From assembly GCF_039691755.1 (NCBI RefSeq), contig NZ_CP137552.1:1054001-1118000 (forward strand): DNA of 64,000 nucleotides, read 5' to 3'. A model generated the notes under the pieces. That model worked only from the letters and a program-made list of their open reading frames with translations, was not told the DNA's origin and did no database searches. This DNA comes from Halomonas sp. Bachu 37. GTDB lineage: Bacteria > Pseudomonadota > Gammaproteobacteria > Pseudomonadales > Halomonadaceae. This document shows positions 15,866 through 26,331 of this stretch, piece by piece (position 1 is the stretch's first letter; each line of letters opens with the position of its first letter). The position numbers and the translations under genes were made by a program.

Positions 15866-16592
15866 GTTCACCCGCCGTGTACGGCCAGGCGATACTCGCG
15901 GCGGCACATTTGGCCTGATGAGCGGCTTGTTCATCCGCACTGGGACGAATCACCCGTAACCGCCCCGGCTCGAGTTGCAGGCGATTGATCGCCATCCCCT
16001 CGTCGACAACCTGCTGAGAGCTGGACTGGCTTTCGCTATTGGCCTCCAGTGTGAGCGCCGTCTGCCCGCCGGTCATCGCCAGGTAGACTTCCGCCAGTAT
16101 CTCCGCATCCAGCAACGCCCCGTGGAGAACGCGGTGGCCGTTATCGATCGCGTAACGCTTGCACAATGCATCCAGGCTATTGCGCTGCCCTGGGTGCTTC
16201 TGGCGCGCCATGACCAGGGTATCGAGTACTCCGCAGTAGTCTGCGACCGGCCCCAATGGCATGGTACCCTGAGAGTTTAGCTGCGCCAGTTCATGGTCGA
16301 TGAACCCTACGTCGAACGGCGCATTGTGGATGATCAGTTCCGCTCCCTGGATGAATTCCCAGAAGGCTTCCGCTACATCCGCAAAGACCGGCTCGTTGGC
16401 CACCTTCTCGTTGGTAATGCCGTGTACCGCCACGACTTCGGCATCGATATGCCGCTGAGGATTGATGTATTGATGATAGGTTCGGCCGGTAAGACGACGG
16501 TTGATCATTTCCACCGCACCGATTTCCACCAGTCGATGCCCGTCTCTGGGGTCGATACCCGTGGTTTCGGTATCAAGGATGATCTGACGCAT
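15858..16592 (-). CDS. dnaQ: DNA polymerase III epsilon subunit (proofreading exonuclease)
   Basis: 244 residues from the ATG at 16592, preceded by AGGGAG. DEDDh motifs: Exo [12 protein letters not shown], Exo [18 protein letters not shown], Exo [23 protein letters not shown]. The [19 protein letters not shown] stretch is typical of proteobacterial epsilon. The C-terminal tail is the region that binds the alpha subunit. It overlaps rnhA by about 20 bases, the usual rnhA-dnaQ pairing though here on the same strand. Confidence 0.93.
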   Translation of the reverse strand: MRQIILDTETTGIDPRDGHRLVEIGAVEMINRRLTGRTYHQYINPQRHIDAEVVAVHGITNEKVANEPVFADVAEAFWEFIQGAELIIHNAPFDVGFIDHELAQLNSQGTMPLGPVADYCGVLDTLVMARQKHPGQRNSLDALCKRYAIDNGHRVLHGALLDAEILAEVYLAMTGGQTALTLEANSESQSSSQQVVDEGMAINRLQLEPGRLRVIRPSADEQAAHQAKCAAASIAWPYTAGEHA

Positions 16593-17061
16593 GGCGGACT
16601 CCCTGGTTGTGTTCGTCAATGGCGGCGTTGGCTAGGGCATCGGCTCGCTCGTTCTCGACATGGCCGCTGTGGCCCCTTACCCAATGCCACTCCACTTCGT
16701 GGCGTTGTGTTTCCTCATGCAGCGTTTTCCACAACTCGGCATTCTTCACCGGCTGGCGCCCAGCGGTTTTCCAGTTCCGCTTGAGCCAATTGTGTATCCA
16801 CTGGGTAATACCCTGGCGCACATATTGGGAATCGGTCCATAGCGTGACGCGGCAAGGCTTTTTCAATTCACGCAGCGCCATGATAGCCGCCATCAGCTCC
16901 ATGCGGTTATTGGTGGTGAGCGTTTCATAACCTTTCAGCGTCTTTTCATGCGAGCCACTATACAGAATTGCCCCCCACCCCCCCGGGCCGGGGTTGCCAC
17001 GACAGGCACCATCGGTATAGATGGTGACCTCGGGCTTGTCGTCATTTGAGGCGTGACTCAC
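16573..17061 (-). CDS. rnhA: Ribonuclease HI
   Basis: 162 residues. Catalytic acids are visible in [18 protein letters not shown] (Asp), NRMELMAAI (Glu), [10 protein letters not shown] (Asp) and [10 protein letters not shown] (Asp), with the basic loop [12 protein letters not shown]. Degrades RNA in RNA-DNA hybrids. Overlaps dnaQ at its 3' end. Confidence 0.95.
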   Translation of the reverse strand: MSHASNDDKPEVTIYTDGACRGNPGPGGWGAILYSGSHEKTLKGYETLTTNNRMELMAAIMALRELKKPCRVTLWTDSQYVRQGITQWIHNWLKRNWKTAGRQPVKNAELWKTLHEETQRHEVEWHWVRGHSGHVENERADALANAAIDEHNQGVRHASDHP

Positions 17062-17091
17062 GCGACCATCCTTTCATTCATTATATTGCGG

Positions 17092-17853
17092 TCATTCATG
17101 GGGCCGGCGACTGGAGCCCGAGCGAGTCGCCCCCAGCGAGGCCTTGCCCAGCGTGGAGGAAAGACCGAATCTGAGACGATTGACATGGGCTCGCTGCTGC
17201 TTGCGCCGGGCTCGAATCATGTAACTAGCGGAAATGGGGAGGTTATAGCGTCTCCCCAATGTTTCCCATACGTTGGAGGGCGTGTGGCGCCCTGGCAGCT
17301 GGAAACCGCAATAGTCTACTCGGTCTATTTCAAAATCGACAAATGCCAGCCAATCTCCCAACTGGGACGGTGTACGCCAGGTTCCGCTCCATGGGTAGCG
17401 CTGGCGTCTACCGGGCCATTGTCTGTCCAGCCCTGCCAAGCCGTACGGCATGAAGCCGAAAATAATCAGCGCACCGTCATCGGAGGTGACTCGAGCGGCC
17501 TCCTGCAAGGCGTGGTGAGCGTGGGGCAAGCTTTCGAGCAGATGGTGTATGACGGTCAAGGCCAGGCAGCCATCCGGTAACGGCAGCGCTTGCGGTTCAC
17601 ATATCAACGTCCGCTCATCCTGGGCCATCTCCCTGACGGGCGCCCAGCGCAGCACATGGCGAATCGGACACATTGTGGTCAGCGGGGCCGCCATTCCCAT
17701 TTCCAGGCTGTGAGCGCCGAATAGGCGCTCACACACCGGGCCAAGGCATGCCCGCTGGGCCTCCCATTGGGACTGACCCGCTCGAGTTTGCCAATAGTCC
17801 CGGCTTTCCTCCAGACACCGAGCCAGTTCCATCGCCTTTGTCGAATTTGACAT
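17092..17853 (-). CDS. Class I SAM-dependent methyltransferase next to rnhA (YafS-like)
   Basis: 253 residues from the ATG at 17853; the reading to 17991 would overlap gloB and lacks support. The SAM-binding region is partly diverged, with MGMAAPLT in place of a classic motif I, but LPLPDGCLALTVIHHLLESLPHAHHALQEAARV and LIIFGFMPYGLAGL match motifs of this methyltransferase family. A methyltransferase divergent from gloB and upstream of rnhA is a conserved layout (E. coli yafS). Substrate unknown. Its start is 100 bases from the gloB start, so the two share a promoter region. Confidence 0.75.
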   Translation of the reverse strand: MSNSTKAMELARCLEESRDYWQTRAGQSQWEAQRACLGPVCERLFGAHSLEMGMAAPLTTMCPIRHVLRWAPVREMAQDERTLICEPQALPLPDGCLALTVIHHLLESLPHAHHALQEAARVTSDDGALIIFGFMPYGLAGLDRQWPGRRQRYPWSGTWRTPSQLGDWLAFVDFEIDRVDYCGFQLPGRHTPSNVWETLGRRYNLPISASYMIRARRKQQRAHVNRLRFGLSSTLGKASLGATRSGSSRRPHE

Positions 17854-17953
17854 GAAAAGCGCTTCCCTCCACAGTAACGGCTTTTTGGCAACCTCTTTCA
17901 CTTGCCGCGGCGCCCCTTCGCGCCGCGCCAGCCCGATCACAAGGATCCCGCCG

Positions 17954-18721
17954 ATGCTGAGCGTGACACCGATCCCTGCACTTAGCGACAACTATATCTG
18001 GCTCCTGAGACAGGATTCGAGTCAAGACGTTTGTGTGGTGGACCCCGGTGAAGCCGCTCCCGTTCTCGCCTTGCTGGAACGCGAAGAGCTGGTGCTGAAT
18101 ACCATCATGATCACTCATCACCATGCCGATCACACTGGTGGCCTGAAAGAGCTGATCAAGCGCTACCAGCCCCGGGTCATTGGCCCCGACAACCCGGCAA
18201 TCAACGGGATCGACGAGGTAGTGGGAGACGGCGATGAAGTCCGCGTCATGGGCCGCTTGTTCGAGGTAATCGCGACGCCGGGGCATACGTTGGATCACGT
18301 CAGCTACTTCACCGCTGGCATTCCGCCGTTGCTGCTCTGTGGCGATACCCTGTTCGCGGCGGGATGCGGGCGTATTTTCGAAGGTACTCCCGAGCAGATG
18401 TATCGCTCGCTGAGCCGGCTTGCACGTTTGCCCGAGGATACACTGGTCTTTGCCGGGCACGAATACACGCAAGCCAACCTCAAGTTTGCCACTGCCGCCG
18501 ATGGCGATAATGCCGAAGTCGCCAATGCACTGGAAGAGTGCCGAAAAGCCCGGGCACTGGATCGTCCCACCTTACCCAGCACGATAGGACGCGAGCTGAA
18601 AATCAATCCATTTCTGCGCACCGGTGATGATCGTATGCGCGCCGCAGCGGCCATGCAAGGTAGTGCCGACGATGATCTGGCCACTTTCACCACGCTGCGT
18701 GAATGGAAAGATAATTTCTGA
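17954..18721 (+). CDS. gloB: Hydroxyacylglutathione hydrolase (glyoxalase II)
   Basis: 255 residues from the ATG at 17954, with AAGGA 8 bases upstream. The metallo-beta-lactamase motif THHHADHTGG lies at about 54-63. Other metal ligands are in ATPGHTLDHVSY and CGDTLFAAGCGR, and the C-terminal substrate domain carries FAGHEYTQANLKFA. Hydrolyses S-lactoylglutathione in methylglyoxal detoxification. Followed closely by mltD. Confidence 0.93.
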   Translation: MLSVTPIPALSDNYIWLLRQDSSQDVCVVDPGEAAPVLALLEREELVLNTIMITHHHADHTGGLKELIKRYQPRVIGPDNPAINGIDEVVGDGDEVRVMGRLFEVIATPGHTLDHVSYFTAGIPPLLLCGDTLFAAGCGRIFEGTPEQMYRSLSRLARLPEDTLVFAGHEYTQANLKFATAADGDNAEVANALEECRKARALDRPTLPSTIGRELKINPFLRTGDDRMRAAAAMQGSADDDLATFTTLREWKDNF

Positions 18722-18751
18722 ACGTTGCCCTAAAAGAGCACCTGTTACGGT

Positions 18752-19921
18752 ATGACCTATCGAACTCTACGCCAACGCCTACTGATCACAGCTGCGGGAG
18801 CCTTCCTTCTTGGCTCCGTGCTGGTATCGGCGAGCACGACGCAAGCCTCTGCCATTCAACGGCCCGGTATCTCGAGCATTTCTGCCACCTCCTTCTGGAG
18901 TGCACTGGAGCTGCAACAGCAGGATGCCTGGTCCGCCTTGCGCGAGACCTTCCAATGGCAGGACGAGCACCGCTCCCTGGCGACGAGAGACCAAGCCCGA
19001 GTGCAGAAGTGGATCGATCACTACCTCTCGAACCCGGAAAACATCGTTGAGATCGCCGAACGCGCAAGGCCTTGGCTCGTCTGGATCACCCAACAGATCG
19101 AAGCCCGAGGTTTGCCGGGCGAGCTGGCATTGCTCCCTTTTATAGAGAGTTCATTCGACCCTGCTGCTCGCAGTCACCGCGGAGCGGCCGGCCTGTGGCA
19201 ATTCATGCCGCGTACCGGCGATGCCCTGGGCCTGGTACGTAACGGCAACTATGACGGTCGCCTGGACGTGGTCAATTCCACCCGTGCCGCGCTGGAATAT
19301 ATCGAGCTCCAGGCGGAACAGTGGTACGAGGGCGACATCCCTCTCTCGCTAGCTGCTTACAACGCCGGGGCCGGCACGGTCAACCGAGCGCGCCGAAACG
19401 CGGAAAACCAAGGGCTGTCGGCAACGTACTGGAGTCTTCAGTTGCCCAATGAAACCATGCAGTACCTGCCCAAGCTGTACGCCATATCCGCGATAATCAA
19501 CGACCCTGATCGCTATCAGGTCGAGCTACCGGATATTCATGCCGAGCCAGCATTCGCCAAGGTGCAACTAAAGCAGGCGGTAAGCCTGACGGACGCGTCA
19601 CGCATATTGAACGTTCACAAACGGGATCTCGCCAAACTCAATCCAGGACTGCTCAATGGGGTAGTCGAGCCACGTACGGCACGCACACTTCTGGTTCCAG
19701 ATGATGTCGATACCTCGCGTCTGGCCAGTCTGACCCAGGTGGCCGAGGTAGATACGACCCGGAACATGGGCGATACGACCCATGTCGTCCAACGGGGTGA
19801 CAGCCTGTCCGCGATCGCGGCCCGCTACAATGTCAGCCAGCGGGATCTGGCGCGCTGGAATGCGCTGGAGCAACCCGGGGCTTTACAACCGGGGCAACTC
19901 CTGACACTTTCTGAGCGCTAG
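18752..19921 (+). CDS. mltD: Membrane-bound lytic murein transglycosylase D
   Basis: 389 residues. Signal peptide at about 1-33 ending TTQASA. SLT domain (about 115-250) with catalytic Glu in LALLPFIESSFDPAARS and the GAAGLWQFMP signature. A single clear LysM peptidoglycan-binding repeat sits at the C-terminus (HVVQRGDSLSAIAARYNVSQRDLARWN). E. coli MltD has two LysM repeats, so this is a shorter form. Cleaves glycan strands in the periplasm; gloB-mltD adjacency is common in gammaproteobacteria. Confidence 0.92.
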   Translation: MTYRTLRQRLLITAAGAFLLGSVLVSASTTQASAIQRPGISSISATSFWSALELQQQDAWSALRETFQWQDEHRSLATRDQARVQKWIDHYLSNPENIVEIAERARPWLVWITQQIEARGLPGELALLPFIESSFDPAARSHRGAAGLWQFMPRTGDALGLVRNGNYDGRLDVVNSTRAALEYIELQAEQWYEGDIPLSLAAYNAGAGTVNRARRNAENQGLSATYWSLQLPNETMQYLPKLYAISAIINDPDRYQVELPDIHAEPAFAKVQLKQAVSLTDASRILNVHKRDLAKLNPGLLNGVVEPRTARTLLVPDDVDTSRLASLTQVAEVDTTRNMGDTTHVVQRGDSLSAIAARYNVSQRDLARWNALEQPGALQPGQLLTLSER

Positions 19922-19953
19922 GTTATTGAATCCCGTGCATAAGGAAGCCGACA

Positions 19954-21807
19954 ATGCGGTGTGTCGCAAACCATCTAATTGCCCTGCTTTTGCTCTTGGC
20001 ACCGTCGGCTTTCGCCACCAGCACTGAGAGTCGCGACCAGTTTACCGCGACACATGCTCTTTCCCTCTACGACACACCGGCGCTGGACGAAGACTTTCCC
20101 TACTTTCCTCACGTCAATCCAGATGCCCCCAAGGGGGGCAGCATGGTACGGACGGCCGTAGGCAGCAGTTTCGACTCCACCAACCCCTTCATCATCCGGG
20201 GAACCCCGGCGACCGGCATTTCGCAAATCTACGACACTCTGATGGCCAGCAACCCGGGCGAACCCTTCAGCCTGTACGGCTTGCTGGCCCATCGTGTTCG
20301 TCTGGCGGACGACCGCAGTTGGATCGAGTTCGACTTGCGCCCCGAGGCACGCTTTCAGGATGGCCAGCCTCTCACCGCTCATGACGTGGTGTTCAGCTTC
20401 AACCTGCTACGAGAGGAAGGCAACCCTTTCTACAGCAGTTACTATGCCGGGGTGGAAGGGGTCGAAGCACTGGATGATTACCGCGTCAGATTCGATTTCA
20501 ACGACACCCAATCCCGCGAATTGCCTCTTATTGTCGCGCAGCTTCCCATCCTGCCCCGCCATTACTGGGAATCGCGCGACTTCTCCTCCCCGACGCTGGA
20601 GAAACACCCCGGTTCCGGCCCCTACCGCATTGCCGAGGTGGACCCAGGCAGGCGAATCGTCTTTGAGCGCGACGAGACATACTGGGGCAAGGACCTGCCC
20701 GTCAATCGCGGACGTTACAACATCGACCGATTGGCTTTCGATTATTATCGCGACCGGGAAATTTCCTGGGAGGCCTTCAAGGCCGGTTTGACCGATTTTC
20801 GCACCGATGCCCGCGCCTCCACCTGGGCCATTGGTTACGACTTTCCCGCCTATGAGGATGGTCTGGTCAAGCGCCTTACGGTACCCGACGTGAATCCTTC
20901 GATGATGCAGGCATTCGTGTTCAACTTGCGCAAGGACAAGTTCAGCGATCCTCGCGTGCGCGAAGCGCTCAGCCTGACTTTCGATTTTCCTTGGCTGAAT
21001 ACCAATATCTTCTACGGCACCTATCAGCGAACCCAAAGCTTCTTTGAGAATTCCGAGATGGAAGCCGAAGGTTTGCCTGGGGACGAGGAGCTCGCCCTGC
21101 TCGAGCCTCACCGGGAGGCCATCGTAGCGGAGCACGGTTCCGATAGGCTATTCACCGAGCCGTTACCCATCGACCATCCGCAGGAGTTACGCGAACGGCT
21201 GCGCTTGGCACTCGACCTGCTGCGGGATGCCGGATATGAGGTCAGAAACGGCGTGCTGGTCAATAGCGAGACGGGGCGTCCACTGGAGCTTGAAGTGTTG
21301 CTCTACGACTCCGCCCTGGAACGTGTCGTCCAGCCCATGCTGCGCAACATGGCACGGCTGGGCGTACAGACCAGCATCCGCATCGTGGACATTAACCAAT
21401 TCCTCAACCGGCAGCGCAACTTCGACTTCGACATCGTCATCAGTCACTTTCCCCAATCCAACAATCCGGGTAACGAGCAACGTGATTTCTGGACATCGGC
21501 AACGGCGGAGACACCACAGAGTCGTAACCGGATGGGATTGAAAAATCCCGTTGTCGATGAACTGGTGGAGCGCCTGATACGTGTCGATAATCGCGAGGAG
21601 CTCAACCACATCGTACAAGCGCTTGATCGGGTGCTACGCTGGGGATTCTATGTCATTCCCCATTATCATTCGGGGGAGACACGTATCGCCATCTGGGATA
21701 AATTCCGCTATCCCGAACCGTTCCCGGAATACGCCATGGATCTTGACGCCTGGTGGGTGGACACCGAGCGAGAAGATGAAATTCAGCGTCGCGTACGCCG
21801 CCGCTGA
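19954..21807 (+). CDS. yejA: Peptide ABC transporter substrate-binding protein YejA
   Basis: 617 residues, family length. Signal peptide about 1-21 ([15 protein letters not shown]). SBP_bac_5 domain with [43 protein letters not shown] and the long YejA-type C-terminal half. Captures oligopeptides in the periplasm; in E. coli the Yej system takes up microcin C. First gene of yejABEF and 32 bases after mltD. Confidence 0.93.
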   Translation: MRCVANHLIALLLLLAPSAFATSTESRDQFTATHALSLYDTPALDEDFPYFPHVNPDAPKGGSMVRTAVGSSFDSTNPFIIRGTPATGISQIYDTLMASNPGEPFSLYGLLAHRVRLADDRSWIEFDLRPEARFQDGQPLTAHDVVFSFNLLREEGNPFYSSYYAGVEGVEALDDYRVRFDFNDTQSRELPLIVAQLPILPRHYWESRDFSSPTLEKHPGSGPYRIAEVDPGRRIVFERDETYWGKDLPVNRGRYNIDRLAFDYYRDREISWEAFKAGLTDFRTDARASTWAIGYDFPAYEDGLVKRLTVPDVNPSMMQAFVFNLRKDKFSDPRVREALSLTFDFPWLNTNIFYGTYQRTQSFFENSEMEAEGLPGDEELALLEPHREAIVAEHGSDRLFTEPLPIDHPQELRERLRLALDLLRDAGYEVRNGVLVNSETGRPLELEVLLYDSALERVVQPMLRNMARLGVQTSIRIVDINQFLNRQRNFDFDIVISHFPQSNNPGNEQRDFWTSATAETPQSRNRMGLKNPVVDELVERLIRVDNREELNHIVQALDRVLRWGFYVIPHYHSGETRIAIWDKFRYPEPFPEYAMDLDAWWVDTEREDEIQRRVRRR

Positions 21808-21827
21808 TTCACCCAGAGGAATCCTAC

Positions 21828-22901
21828 GTGGCTCGTTATACCCTGCGCCGATTGTTACTGATGATTCCGACTCTGCTGGGCATCATGTTGCTGAATTTCA
21901 TTATCGTGCAAGCAGCCCCAGGCGGGCCGATCGACCAGATGATGGCACGCTTCGAAGGCGCCGATGCCATGGCCAGCACGCGCCTGGACATGGGCGGGGC
22001 CGATATTCAGGTCAATGACGAATCTCGCGGCGCCCGAGGAATCGACCCGCGTTTCATCGAACAGCTCGAGCAGCAGTTCGGTTTCGACAAACCCGCCCAC
22101 GAGCGTTTTCTGGGCATGATGGGGGATTATCTCACCTTCGATTTTGGCACCAGTTTCTTTCGTGACCGCCCTGTTATCGACCTGATGATAGAGCGCCTGC
22201 CGGTATCGATTTCGCTGGGATTGTGGACCACCCTTCTGGTATATCTCATCTCGATTCCCCTGGGCATTCGCAAGGCGCTTCATCACGGCTCACGATTCGA
22301 TGTCTGGAGCTCAGGCCTGGTCATCGTCGGCTACGCCATTCCCGGCTTTCTGTTCGCCATCATGTTGATCGTGGTATTCGCCGGCGGCACCTACCTGGAC
22401 TGGTTTCCCTTGCGGGGCCTGACCTCTCCCGACTTCGAGCAGCTTTCTGTCCTAGGCAAGATAAAGGACTACTTCTGGCATATCACCCTGCCGGTCGTCG
22501 CCTCGGCCATAGGAAGCTTCGCCACCTTGACCATGCTCACCAAGAACAGCTTTCTCGATGAAATTCACAAGCAATACGTTCTCACCGCCCGCGCCAAGGG
22601 CGCCGGGGAGCAGCGGGTGCTCTACGGCCATGTGTTTCGCAACGCCATGCTGATCATCATCGCCGGTCTACCCGCTGCTATGATCGGCATCTTCTTCACC
22701 GGCGCTTTGCTGATCGAGGTAATCTTCTCTTTGGACGGGCTCGGCCTGCTCGGTTTCGAAGCCGTCATGCAGCGTGACTACCCGGTTATCTTCGGAACCC
22801 TTTTCCTCTACACCTTGATCGGCCTGGTGCTGAAACTGATCTCCGACCTAACCTATGTATGGGTGGACCCACGCATCGATTTTGCCACTCGGGAGTCCTG
22901 A
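21828..22901 (+). CDS. yejB: Peptide ABC transporter permease YejB
   Basis: 357 residues, six predicted helices in the DppB fold. N-terminal [27 protein letters not shown] is the standard first helix. The EAA loop is seen at [22 protein letters not shown] periplasmic insert at about 30-90 is characteristic of YejB. Starts 20 bases after yejA, most likely with GTG at 21828, preceded by a GAGGA ribosome site. Confidence 0.93.
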   Translation: MARYTLRRLLLMIPTLLGIMLLNFIIVQAAPGGPIDQMMARFEGADAMASTRLDMGGADIQVNDESRGARGIDPRFIEQLEQQFGFDKPAHERFLGMMGDYLTFDFGTSFFRDRPVIDLMIERLPVSISLGLWTTLLVYLISIPLGIRKALHHGSRFDVWSSGLVIVGYAIPGFLFAIMLIVVFAGGTYLDWFPLRGLTSPDFEQLSVLGKIKDYFWHITLPVVASAIGSFATLTMLTKNSFLDEIHKQYVLTARAKGAGEQRVLYGHVFRNAMLIIIAGLPAAMIGIFFTGALLIEVIFSLDGLGLLGFEAVMQRDYPVIFGTLFLYTLIGLVLKLISDLTYVWVDPRIDFATRES

Positions 22902-22904
22902 GCG

Positions 22905-23981
22905 ATGAGCCAACTCTCCTCCCGACTTTCACCCATCACCCGGCGGCGCCTGGCGGCATTCAAGGCCAACCGCCGTGCGCGTGTTTCACTGTGGCTTTTC
23001 GGTCTGCTATTCATCATCAGTCTGTTGGCGGAGCTGATTGCCAACGACAAGCCCATCGTCATGCAATATCAAGGACAGTGGTATTCGCCCTTGCTGGTGG
23101 ATTACCCGGAGACCGAGTTCGGCGGGTTTCTTCCTACCCGTACCGATTATCTCGACCCCTTCATCCGCGAGCAGATCAGCGAACACGGCTGGGCCCTGTG
23201 GCCATTGATTCCGTTCTCCTACCAGACACTCGATATGCAGATGACGCGCCCTTCACCCGCGCCTCCGGACCGGCGCCACTGGCTGGGCACCGACGACCAG
23301 GGCCGGGACGTGCTGGCCCGGGTCATCTACGGCTTTCGCCTGTCGGTAGCATTCGCGCTGGTATTGACCGCCGGTTCGCTGGTCTCGGGCGTCGTGATCG
23401 GCGGTGTACAAGGATACTTCGGCGGCAAGGTGGATTTGATCGGTCAGCGTCTTACCGAGATATGGTCCGGCCTGCCGGTACTGTTCCTTCTGATAATCCT
23501 GGCCAGCTTCGTCCAGCCGGGTTTCTGGTGGCTACTGGGCATCATGTTGCTGTTTTCCTGGCTGGGGCTGGTGGATATCGTGCGCGCGGAATTCCTGCGC
23601 GCACGTAACCTCGAGTATGTCCGTGCGGCCAAGGCCATGGGGCTTCCTTCACGCTTGATCATGTGGCGCCACGTCCTGCCCAACGCCATGGTCGCCACCC
23701 TAACCTTCATTCCCTTTCTGTTTACTGGTGCCATCGGCACCTTGACGGCGCTCGACTTCCTGGGATTCGGCTTGCCTCCCGGCTCTCCTTCTCTGGGCGA
23801 GCTTGCCGCCCAGGGCAAGAACAATCTTCATGCCCCCTGGCTGGGAATCACGGCATTCTTGACCCTCGCCATCATGCTTTCATTGCTGGTATTCATCGGT
23901 GAAGGTCTGCGCGACGCCTTCGATCCGCGCCATATTCACCAGGGCCGCCTTGCCCAGGATAAGGAGCAGGCCCATGAATGA
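22905..23981 (+). CDS. yejE: Peptide ABC transporter permease YejE
   Basis: 358 residues, DppC-type fold with a long periplasmic stretch (about 50-125) typical of YejE. EAA loop at VRAAKAMGLPSRLIMWRHVLPNAM. HWLGTDDQGRDVLARVIYGFR is the conserved entry to the transport domain. Three bases separate it from yejB, and its end overlaps the yejF start. Confidence 0.93.
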   Translation: MSQLSSRLSPITRRRLAAFKANRRARVSLWLFGLLFIISLLAELIANDKPIVMQYQGQWYSPLLVDYPETEFGGFLPTRTDYLDPFIREQISEHGWALWPLIPFSYQTLDMQMTRPSPAPPDRRHWLGTDDQGRDVLARVIYGFRLSVAFALVLTAGSLVSGVVIGGVQGYFGGKVDLIGQRLTEIWSGLPVLFLLIILASFVQPGFWWLLGIMLLFSWLGLVDIVRAEFLRARNLEYVRAAKAMGLPSRLIMWRHVLPNAMVATLTFIPFLFTGAIGTLTALDFLGFGLPPGSPSLGELAAQGKNNLHAPWLGITAFLTLAIMLSLLVFIGEGLRDAFDPRHIHQGRLAQDKEQAHE

Positions 23982-25572
23982 GCCACTACTGGAACTGGAT
24001 CGCCTATCCGTGGAATTTGATGGCATCAAGGTAGTCAAGGAGCTGTCCCTTACCATTGCGCGTGGCGAAACGCTGGCGCTGGTGGGCGAATCGGGGTCTG
24101 GAAAATCCGTCAGCGCCCTGGGCGCAATGAACCTGCTGCCGGCCAACGCCCAGGTTTCCGGTCGGCGTCGCTTGGCGGGAGTCGACCTTTCGACGCTCTC
24201 CGCTGCGCAATGGACCGGGGTACTGGGAAATCAAGTGGGTTTCATCTTTCAGGAACCCATGACATCGCTCAACCCGCTGCATACCGTCGGCAAGCAGATC
24301 GGCGAAGCCTTGCGTCTGCACCAGGGACTGCGGGGTCGCGAAGCCAGAGCCCGATCCTGCGAACTACTTGCCCAGGTCAAGTTACCCCGGCCAGAAGAAC
24401 TGGTGGATACCTGGCCGCACCAACTTTCCGGTGGGCAACGCCAGCGGGTGATGATCGCCATGGCCATTGCCAATCGCCCGGCTCTGTTGATTGCCGATGA
24501 ACCCACCACTGCTCTGGACGTCACTGTCCAGCAGGAGATTCTGGCACTGTTGCGCGAACTGCGCGACCAGCACGGCATGGGCATGCTGTTCATCACCCAC
24601 GACTTGAACCTGGTGCGCCGCTACGCCGACCGGGTCTGCGTCATGTATCGGGGCCAGGAGCAGGAAAGCGGCCCCGTCGAGCAAGTATTTTCCCATCCAG
24701 CGAGCAGCTACACCAAGGCTTTGCTGGATGCCGAACCGGAAGGTCGCCCCACGCCGGTCGGCCGCGTTGCCCCGCTACTACAAGCGAAAGGGTTAGGAGT
24801 GAGTTTCAAGCGGCCCAAGAAGCGTCTGTTCTCAAGACAACCTCCTGATTTCGAAGCGGTGAAGCCACTGGATCTGTATATCGCTCCCGGCGAGACATTA
24901 GGCATTGTGGGTGAATCCGGCTCGGGCAAGACCACCTTGGCAGCGGCATTGATGCGCCTCACCCCAAGTAGTGGCAGCATTCAGCTTGGGGATGTAAAAC
25001 TGAACGAACTGAGCGGCAATGTCCTGCGCCGCCAACGCTACCGCATGCAGATGGTCTTCCAGGACCCTTACGGGGCGTTATCACCTCGCATGTCGGTGTT
25101 CGATATCGTCAGCGAGGGGCTACGCTTTCATTTTCCGCGGCTGACGACCCAAGAGATCGCTCAACGCGTCAAGGCCACCCTGGAAGAAGTGGGCCTGCCG
25201 GAAAGCTGCGCTTCACGCTATCCGCATGAATTTTCCGGCGGCCAGCGCCAGCGCATTGCCGTGGCCCGGGCCATCATACTCGAGCCGGAACTGATCGTAC
25301 TCGATGAGCCCACCTCGGCCCTGGACCGCAGCGTGCAGAAGCAGCTCATCACGCTGTTACGCGAACTTCAGCGACGCCACGGTCTGAGCTATCTGTTCAT
25401 CAGTCATGACCTGGCGGTCGTGCGTGCCATGGCTCACAGGATTCTGGTGCTCAAGGAAGGACAAGTGGTGGAAGAAGGAGAATGTCTGGAGGTACTGGAA
25501 AATCCGCAGCGGCCGTATACCCGTCAACTAGTCACGGCCGCCGGGTTAGATGAAGCAAGACCGGTCGCTTAA
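23974..25572 (+). CDS. yejF: Peptide ABC transporter double ATPase YejF
   Basis: 532 residues from the ATG at 23974, which overlaps the yejE stop; an upstream in-frame start at 23899 lies within yejE. Two complete ABC modules: Walker A GESGSGKS and GESGSGKT, signature LSGGQRQR and FSGGQRQR, Walker B LLIADEPTTALD and LIVLDEPTSALD. Powers the YejABEF importer. Confidence 0.95.
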   Translation: MNEPLLELDRLSVEFDGIKVVKELSLTIARGETLALVGESGSGKSVSALGAMNLLPANAQVSGRRRLAGVDLSTLSAAQWTGVLGNQVGFIFQEPMTSLNPLHTVGKQIGEALRLHQGLRGREARARSCELLAQVKLPRPEELVDTWPHQLSGGQRQRVMIAMAIANRPALLIADEPTTALDVTVQQEILALLRELRDQHGMGMLFITHDLNLVRRYADRVCVMYRGQEQESGPVEQVFSHPASSYTKALLDAEPEGRPTPVGRVAPLLQAKGLGVSFKRPKKRLFSRQPPDFEAVKPLDLYIAPGETLGIVGESGSGKTTLAAALMRLTPSSGSIQLGDVKLNELSGNVLRRQRYRMQMVFQDPYGALSPRMSVFDIVSEGLRFHFPRLTTQEIAQRVKATLEEVGLPESCASRYPHEFSGGQRQRIAVARAIILEPELIVLDEPTSALDRSVQKQLITLLRELQRRHGLSYLFISHDLAVVRAMAHRILVLKEGQVVEEGECLEVLENPQRPYTRQLVTAAGLDEARPVA

Positions 25573-25608
25573 CTCTCTTGCCCTTACTGTCTAGACCTTA
25601 CATTCCCT

Positions 25609-25634
25609 AGAAGTTAGAAAAAGAAGTTAGAAAA
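25609..25634. repeat. 13-bp tandem duplication at the rsuA stop codon
   Basis: AGAAGTTAGAAAA occurs twice in direct tandem. The copy at 25622-25634 covers the rsuA stop codon (TAA on the minus strand), so the duplication extends the 3' untranslated end without altering the protein. Confidence 0.8.
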
Positions 25635-26331
25635 GGGCGACTTCATCGGCAGTAAGCTCACGCCACTCCCCCGGTGCCAACGATTCATCCAGCACCAGCG
25701 GACCGATGGCTTCGCGATGCAGCGTCTCGACATGGTTGCCCAATGCCGCGAACATGCGTTTCACCTGATGATAGCGGCCTTCCGTGATCGCCAGGCGCGC
25801 CTGGGTCGGTGAGAGCATTTCGAGTTCGGCGGGATGCGTCAGCTCCTCTTCGCCATCAAGCAAGAGCCCCTCAGCTACCCGTTCGACAGCGTCCTGCGCT
25901 TGTGCCTCGCTCCATGGTGTTGCCAGGGTGGCAATATAAACCTTGGGGCAGCGCTTTTTCGGCGCACTGACTCGATGCGACCAGTGACCATCGTCGGTCA
26001 ACAGCAACAGGCCGGTGGTATCCACGTCCAGGCGGCCTACCGCCTGCAGGCGCTCCGCCTTGGGCAAGTCGACAAGCTCAACCACCCGGGGATACAAACC
26101 ACGCCTCGCCGTGCATTCAACACCGGTGGGCTTATGCATCATCACGTAGCGCAATCCCACCAGTTCGAGGGTGGCGCCATTCCAGCTGACCCTGTCCTGC
26201 TCGATATCAAGCTGCACGGCGCCCTGCTTGACCACCTCGCCATTCACCGTGACTTCTTCGCGTTTCAAGGCGCGCTTGGCCAGGCTGCGTGTCAATTCGG
26301 TGGTTTCACTCAAAAAACGATCCAGGCGCAT
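25627..26331 (-). CDS. rsuA: 16S rRNA pseudouridine(516) synthase
   Basis: 234 residues from the ATG at 26331; the longer reading lies in the upstream gene. N-terminal S4 domain (MRLDRFLSETTELTRSLAKRALKREEVTVNGEVV) and catalytic Asp in VGRLDVDTTGLLLLTDDG. The GLYPRVVELVDLP and EGRYHQVKRMFAALGN motifs are RsuA-type. Start and upstream stop share one base (TAATG), implying coupling to the omega-amidase gene. Confidence 0.92.
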   Translation of the reverse strand: MRLDRFLSETTELTRSLAKRALKREEVTVNGEVVKQGAVQLDIEQDRVSWNGATLELVGLRYVMMHKPTGVECTARRGLYPRVVELVDLPKAERLQAVGRLDVDTTGLLLLTDDGHWSHRVSAPKKRCPKVYIATLATPWSEAQAQDAVERVAEGLLLDGEEELTHPAELEMLSPTQARLAITEGRYHQVKRMFAALGNHVETLHREAIGPLVLDESLAPGEWRELTADEVALF

